Shown piece by piece: positions 8,503 to 11,323 of a stretch of 11,323 nucleotides of DNA (the first letter of the stretch is position 1; each line of letters begins with the position of its first letter). Under the pieces are notes generated by a model. That model was given only the letters and a program-made list of their open reading frames with translations, did not search any database and had not been told where the DNA came from. This DNA is from Xanthobacteraceae bacterium (lineage in GTDB: Bacteria > Pseudomonadota > Alphaproteobacteria > Rhizobiales > Xanthobacteraceae), in assembly GCA_030044035.1 (NCBI GenBank), contig JASHWN010000087.1, positions 1 through 11,323 on the forward strand. Direction: 5' to 3'. A program made the translations under genes and the position numbers.

Positions 8503-9441
8503 TCATTGCGCCGCCGGCTTGACCATGGTGGCGACGAGAAACGAGCCCATGCGCAAGTGTCGGGTCAAAAGGCGCGCGGCAGCATCCGGAATCGCGCGCA
8601 TAATACCTTGCTTCAATCGGCCGTGCGGCAGCGGCACGAGATCGCTCTTCATGCCGTACAGCTGGATCGACGTCACGGTCAGAAAGTCCTTGCTCTCGGC
8701 GCGCCACTCCGCCGGCTTGTAATAGCGTGCGATTGCGCCGTCGGTGCCGCTTTGGCTGGCGTGATGTACGCTGCGCCAGGTCCGGCCGTGGCCGAGCAAC
8801 AGCCAGCGCAAGAAACCGCAAACCTGGTAATTCCACCAGGAACGGTAATAGATCATGACGGTGCAGGCGCCGCCGGGCCGCAGCACGCGATTGATCTCGG
8901 CCAAGACCCGCCGCGTGTCAGCCGATTGATGGACCACGCCCCAGCTCCAAACGTAATCGAAGCTGCCGTCGCGGAACGCCATGCGCTCGGCGTCCATCTG
9001 CACGATCGATCCGGCCATGGCGGACCATGCCAAACGCTTTTTGGTCATCGTCGTCGCGGTGGCGGTCAGATCGATACCGACGAACGAGCGCGCGCGCGGC
9101 GCCAGGAGCTGGGCGTGCGTGCCGTGGCCGACGCCGATTTCCAGCACGTCCTTGGCGGCCAGCTCGTCAAATGGAATCACCGCGTCGAACGGCAGCGTGC
9201 GCCACGGCATGAATTGCCGGACCGAAGACAGAAAGCGGCGGTCGATCTCGGCAAAGTAGGCGGCGCTGCCCGGCGCGGCATCCAGCCGATCGCGCCAGTC
9301 GTAGCGCATTGGCGCAGCTTCCCACCAGTCGCGATTGGCGGCCTGCCAGCGCCGACGCTCCTCGTCGTCGCGCGGATGCTGAATCGGCCGATCGAATCCA
9401 GTCGCCTTGGCGGAAAATGCCCGCGACGTGACGTCGTTCAT
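8503..9441 (-). CDS. Class I SAM-dependent methyltransferase (Methyltransf_11 type)
   Basis: This 312-residue soluble Rossmann-fold methyltransferase shows motif I VLEIGVGHGTHAQLL (99-113), the acidic residue ending beta-2 in VGIDLT (D124), the adenine-region QMDAERMAF (148-156) and the post-motif block SFDYVWSWGVVHQSAD (160-175) followed by EINRVLRPGGACTVMIYYR (182-200). The first 90 residues and the C-terminal part (HASQSGTDGAIARYYKPAEW at 227-246) are accessory regions that probably bind the acceptor. An in-frame TAG three codons upstream (9450-9448) bounds the start at 9441. Ribosome binding is weak (GCAGAG). The likely target is a sugar in the glycan. With Wzt carrying a C-terminal recognition domain, it could cap the chain end, but side-group O-methylation or methylation during precursor synthesis is equally compatible. 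It is preceded by the longest non-coding gap in the window. Confidence 0.85.
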   Translation of the reverse strand: MNDVTSRAFSAKATGFDRPIQHPRDDEERRRWQAANRDWWEAAPMRYDWRDRLDAAPGSAAYFAEIDRRFLSSVRQFMPWRTLPFDAVIPFDELAAKDVLEIGVGHGTHAQLLAPRARSFVGIDLTATATTMTKKRLAWSAMAGSIVQMDAERMAFRDGSFDYVWSWGVVHQSADTRRVLAEINRVLRPGGACTVMIYYRSWWNYQVCGFLRWLLLGHGRTWRSVHHASQSGTDGAIARYYKPAEWRAESKDFLTVTSIQLYGMKSDLVPLPHGRLKQGIMRAIPDAAARLLTRHLRMGSFLVATMVKPAAQ

Positions 9442-9641
9442 GCTCTGCTATGGTCGGGACGGCGGGCGGTGGCGCACGCTTCCAAGCTACCGCACCACGG
9501 GTGAAAACCCGCGGTCGTCGCCCGTGCACCCTGCAAGTGGTTTACCCCTTGTGGCCGGTCCTGCGCAAGGGTGGGCGCTCTGCCATTATTCGATGTAAAT
9601 CAAAGCCTTGGGCGCCCAGCTAGGGTTTGCGGCCGAACCGC
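9442..9641 (-). other. 200-base intergenic leader with candidate stem-loops
   Basis: This is the only sizeable non-coding stretch in the window, between the O-antigen ligase-like gene and the methyltransferase. It contains a 10-base palindrome TGGGCGCCCA (9609-9618), a stem-loop 9534-9540/9545-9551 with one mismatch and a TAAA loop on the minus strand, and a 9-bp stem-loop at 9494-9515. A possible closing stem, 9463-9468 with 9519-9524, surrounds the last of these. The AT-rich patch at about 9582-9604 is the only promoter-like composition, but I could not fit -35 and -10 boxes at proper spacing. No T-run follows any hairpin on the minus strand, so an intrinsic terminator is not supported. It could be a structured 5' leader, an internal promoter region or a degenerate remnant. 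Confidence 0.4.
9494..9515 (-). promoter_or_regulatory. GC-rich hairpin in the methyltransferase leader
   Basis: On the minus strand the two arms ACCGCGGGT and ACCCGTGGT pair over 9 positions with one G-U wobble and a TTTC loop. On the plus strand the same position would be an A-C mismatch, so the fold is better for a minus-strand transcript. It ends 52 bases before the methyltransferase ATG. The segment 9496-9501 can alternatively pair with 9521-9526 (CACGGG/CCCGTG), which would break this hairpin. No U-tract follows. Function is unknown and chance is possible in such GC-rich DNA. Confidence 0.3.
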
Positions 9642-11303
9642 TCATTTGCCGTCGGGCTTGTCCTGCGGGCCCGGCTTCTTGCCGCTCGATCCCGCGCCCG
9701 GCTTGCGCCAGGCCTCCGGCCAGTCGACGCCTTCACCCCAGCGCCTGGTCGACTTGGTTGGCGACGGCGTCACGACCGTCGTGCTCGGCGGGCGCCAGGG
9801 CAAACCGGCCGCGCTTGCCGGCAGTTCCGGCGCGCTCGCCACGCTGCCGGCGCGCTCGGCCGGCGTTTGCACCGCCGCGCGCACGGCACCCGTTACCGGC
9901 TCCAGCATCAGACCGCAGGCGAAGGCGACGACCGCCATGATGGCCGCGGTGCGTAGCGGGTAATCGACGAGCGAATGGACCAAAAGGAGCGCGATGACCA
10001 AAGTCGCGGCGCGCACCAGCAAGCGGTCGAGATCGCCGCCGCCGGCAAGCGGCCGACCGCGCCAGATTTTTGCCGCCCGCACCACAAACCACAGCAGGAA
10101 TGCGCTGCAGAGGCCGATGCCGAAAACCCCCGATTCCAGCCAGAGTTCGGCGAAGTCGTTGTGCGCATGGTTGATGTATTGCGCAAAGAGGTCCGCCGGC
10201 TTTTCGAACATCGCATAAACCGGAACGAAGGTACCCATCCCAGCGCCGAACGGCATGTACGCTTCGGCCGCCGCAACGGTGTTGCGCAGGAACACCCAAC
10301 GGGAGTCCTCCAGCGGGTCGGCGGCAAGCGTCTGCATGATGCGGTAAAGGCCAAACTGCAGCACCAAGACTATGGCGATCCCCGCCGCGACGAGGATCAG
10401 TCCGGTTGGGGTTTGCTTGAACGAGCGCCGCCGGCCGGCAAGCGCACAAATGCCGAGCAGGCACACCATGGTCAGCGCCATGGCAGCGCGCGAGCGCGCC
10501 ATGGCTTCGGCCGCGATCAGAACCACGATGGCGAGCAGGCTTAGTGTGACGGGCAGGACCGGGCCGGCCTCGAACCAATTGCGCTTGCGACCGAGCCGAA
10601 CTGCCGACCCGGCATCGAGCGCAAACACGGCGGCAAACGGCAATGCCGCATACAGCAGGGCCGCGAAATGATTTTTGTTGGCGAAGAAACCGACCGCGTC
10701 GGCGGCGTTGGTCACCGTGAAGAACCGCAGCGGACTCGCCGGACCCTGCGAAATCTGTAACAGGCCGAGAAACGAGCTGACAACGCCGAGCGCGACGAAC
10801 AAGAGACTCAGCAGCCGGCGTTCTCGATAGTCGAGCAGCATGACGCAGAACAACACCGCAAATGGCGGCAGCAGTGCCAGCGCGCTCAACATCGTCGCAT
10901 CCGGCGACACGCTGATCGGCAGCCAGCCGGGGCTGCGCTGCACGGCCTCGTACGCGGCAGCGATCGGCGCATGGCCCGGCAGCAGCGTCCAAAGCGCCGG
11001 CGGCAGCGGAACCAGCTGGATCAGCGGCACGAGCGCGATCGCGGCCGCAAACAGCAAGCCGGGCCTGATATGCCGAAACGCTTCGGCGTCGGCGCGTTTG
11101 AGCGCGGCGAGCCGCGATGCCGCGATCAGGAGCGGCGGGATTGCGGCGAGCTGCAACAGTGCGTCCGACAAGAAACCGCTGCGCGTGCCGCCGCCCAAAA
11201 CGATGGACAGCGACAGCATGCCGGCGGCCAGCCAGAACGTCGCGGTCGCCGGCAAAGCGCGGCATCGCTCGAGGACGAACCCAACAAGCCGCGATCGCCG
11301 CAT
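9642..11303 (-). CDS. O-antigen ligase/polymerase family membrane protein (Wzy_C / WaaL-like)
   Basis: This is a multi-pass inner-membrane protein of at least 553 residues with ten or more hydrophobic segments. Family landmarks are GFFANKNHFAALLYAALP (205-222), SRAAMALT (271-278), FGAGMGTFVPVY (352-363), the periplasmic-loop signature INHAHNDFAELWLESGVFG (377-395) and HSLVDYPLRTAA (443-454). The family includes WaaL ligases, which move lipid-linked O-antigen onto lipid A-core, and Wzy polymerases. With an ABC exporter in the same locus, a ligase role is the simpler reading, because Wzm/Wzt pathways need no Wzy, but the sequence cannot decide. About 85 residues after the last membrane segment form a Pro/Lys/Gly-rich, probably disordered tail with RWGEGVDWPEAWRKPG (521-536). 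The ATG at 11303 is the first available start, but the frame stays open to the right edge, so the gene may begin outside the window. 200 bases separate it from the methyltransferase. Confidence 0.85.
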   Translation of the reverse strand: MRRSRLVGFVLERCRALPATATFWLAAGMLSLSIVLGGGTRSGFLSDALLQLAAIPPLLIAASRLAALKRADAEAFRHIRPGLLFAAAIALVPLIQLVPLPPALWTLLPGHAPIAAAYEAVQRSPGWLPISVSPDATMLSALALLPPFAVLFCVMLLDYRERRLLSLLFVALGVVSSFLGLLQISQGPASPLRFFTVTNAADAVGFFANKNHFAALLYAALPFAAVFALDAGSAVRLGRKRNWFEAGPVLPVTLSLLAIVVLIAAEAMARSRAAMALTMVCLLGICALAGRRRSFKQTPTGLILVAAGIAIVLVLQFGLYRIMQTLAADPLEDSRWVFLRNTVAAAEAYMPFGAGMGTFVPVYAMFEKPADLFAQYINHAHNDFAELWLESGVFGIGLCSAFLLWFVVRAAKIWRGRPLAGGGDLDRLLVRAATLVIALLLVHSLVDYPLRTAAIMAVVAFACGLMLEPVTGAVRAAVQTPAERAGSVASAPELPASAAGLPWRPPSTTVVTPSPTKSTRRWGEGVDWPEAWRKPGAGSSGKKPGPQDKPDGK

Positions 11304-11323
11304 CGGCTTCGCAACGGCGCACA

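Noticed and set aside
9461..9530. tRNA-Gly-like resemblance on the plus strand (CTTCCAA-like stretch between GCGGGCG and CGCCCG)
   Set aside because: There is no D-arm, the anticodon stem does not pair, and the T-loop lacks TTCGA. At most it is a chance resemblance; the pairing is reported only as leader structure.
9582..9604. AT-rich patch as a sigma-70 promoter for the methyltransferase
   Set aside because: No -35 and -10 pair at 16-18 base spacing could be fitted. Sigma-54 elements were also checked and the spacing fails.

Overview
The window is a surface-polysaccharide biosynthesis and export locus. All ten recognisable genes lie on the minus strand, so transcription runs from the right edge to the left edge. 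The DNA is GC-rich: hand counts of six sampled 60-base lines outside the 4.4-6.6 kb section average about 68% GC. GC content, tight gene packing and protein style suggest an alphaproteobacterium, probably Hyphomicrobiales (Bradyrhizobium/Xanthobacteraceae-like). That placement is an inference, because the window has no taxonomic marker gene.

In transcription order: (1) a multi-pass O-antigen ligase/polymerase family protein (9642-11303); (2) a 200-base leader with several potential stem-loops; (3) a class I SAM-dependent methyltransferase (8503-9441); (4) an AsnB-type glutamine amidotransferase (6632-8467); (5) a GT4 glycosyltransferase (5493-6608); (6) a GDP-mannose 4,6-dehydratase-like enzyme (4434-5480); (7) the Wzm-type ABC permease (3563-4432); (8) a one-TM DUF218/YdcF-family protein (2895-3566); (9) the Wzt-type ATPase with a C-terminal glycan-recognition-type domain (1613-2890); (10) PseB (618-1616); (11) the first 205 codons of PseC, cut by the left edge (1-616).

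From gmd to pseC the genes are very tightly packed: the junctions are TGA-G-ATG, a 4-base ATGA overlap, TGA plus 4 bases, another ATGA overlap, and TGA-C-ATG. This implies one translationally coupled unit. PseB and PseC catalyse the first two steps of CMP-pseudaminic acid synthesis, so the simplest reading is an ABC-transporter-dependent O-antigen or capsule-like glycan containing pseudaminic acid (or a derivative) and a GDP-6-deoxyhexose-derived sugar. Methylation and amidation would be the likely decorations. Only one glycosyltransferase is present, and the later Pse genes (pseH, G, I, F) and the enzymes that finish the GDP-sugar must lie elsewhere.

The most unusual points are the DUF218 gene wedged between the permease and ATPase genes, the lower-GC GT4-gmd pair inside a high-GC cluster, and the structured leader before the methyltransferase. 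I found no tRNA, rRNA, CRISPR array, transposase or convincing promoter or terminator.
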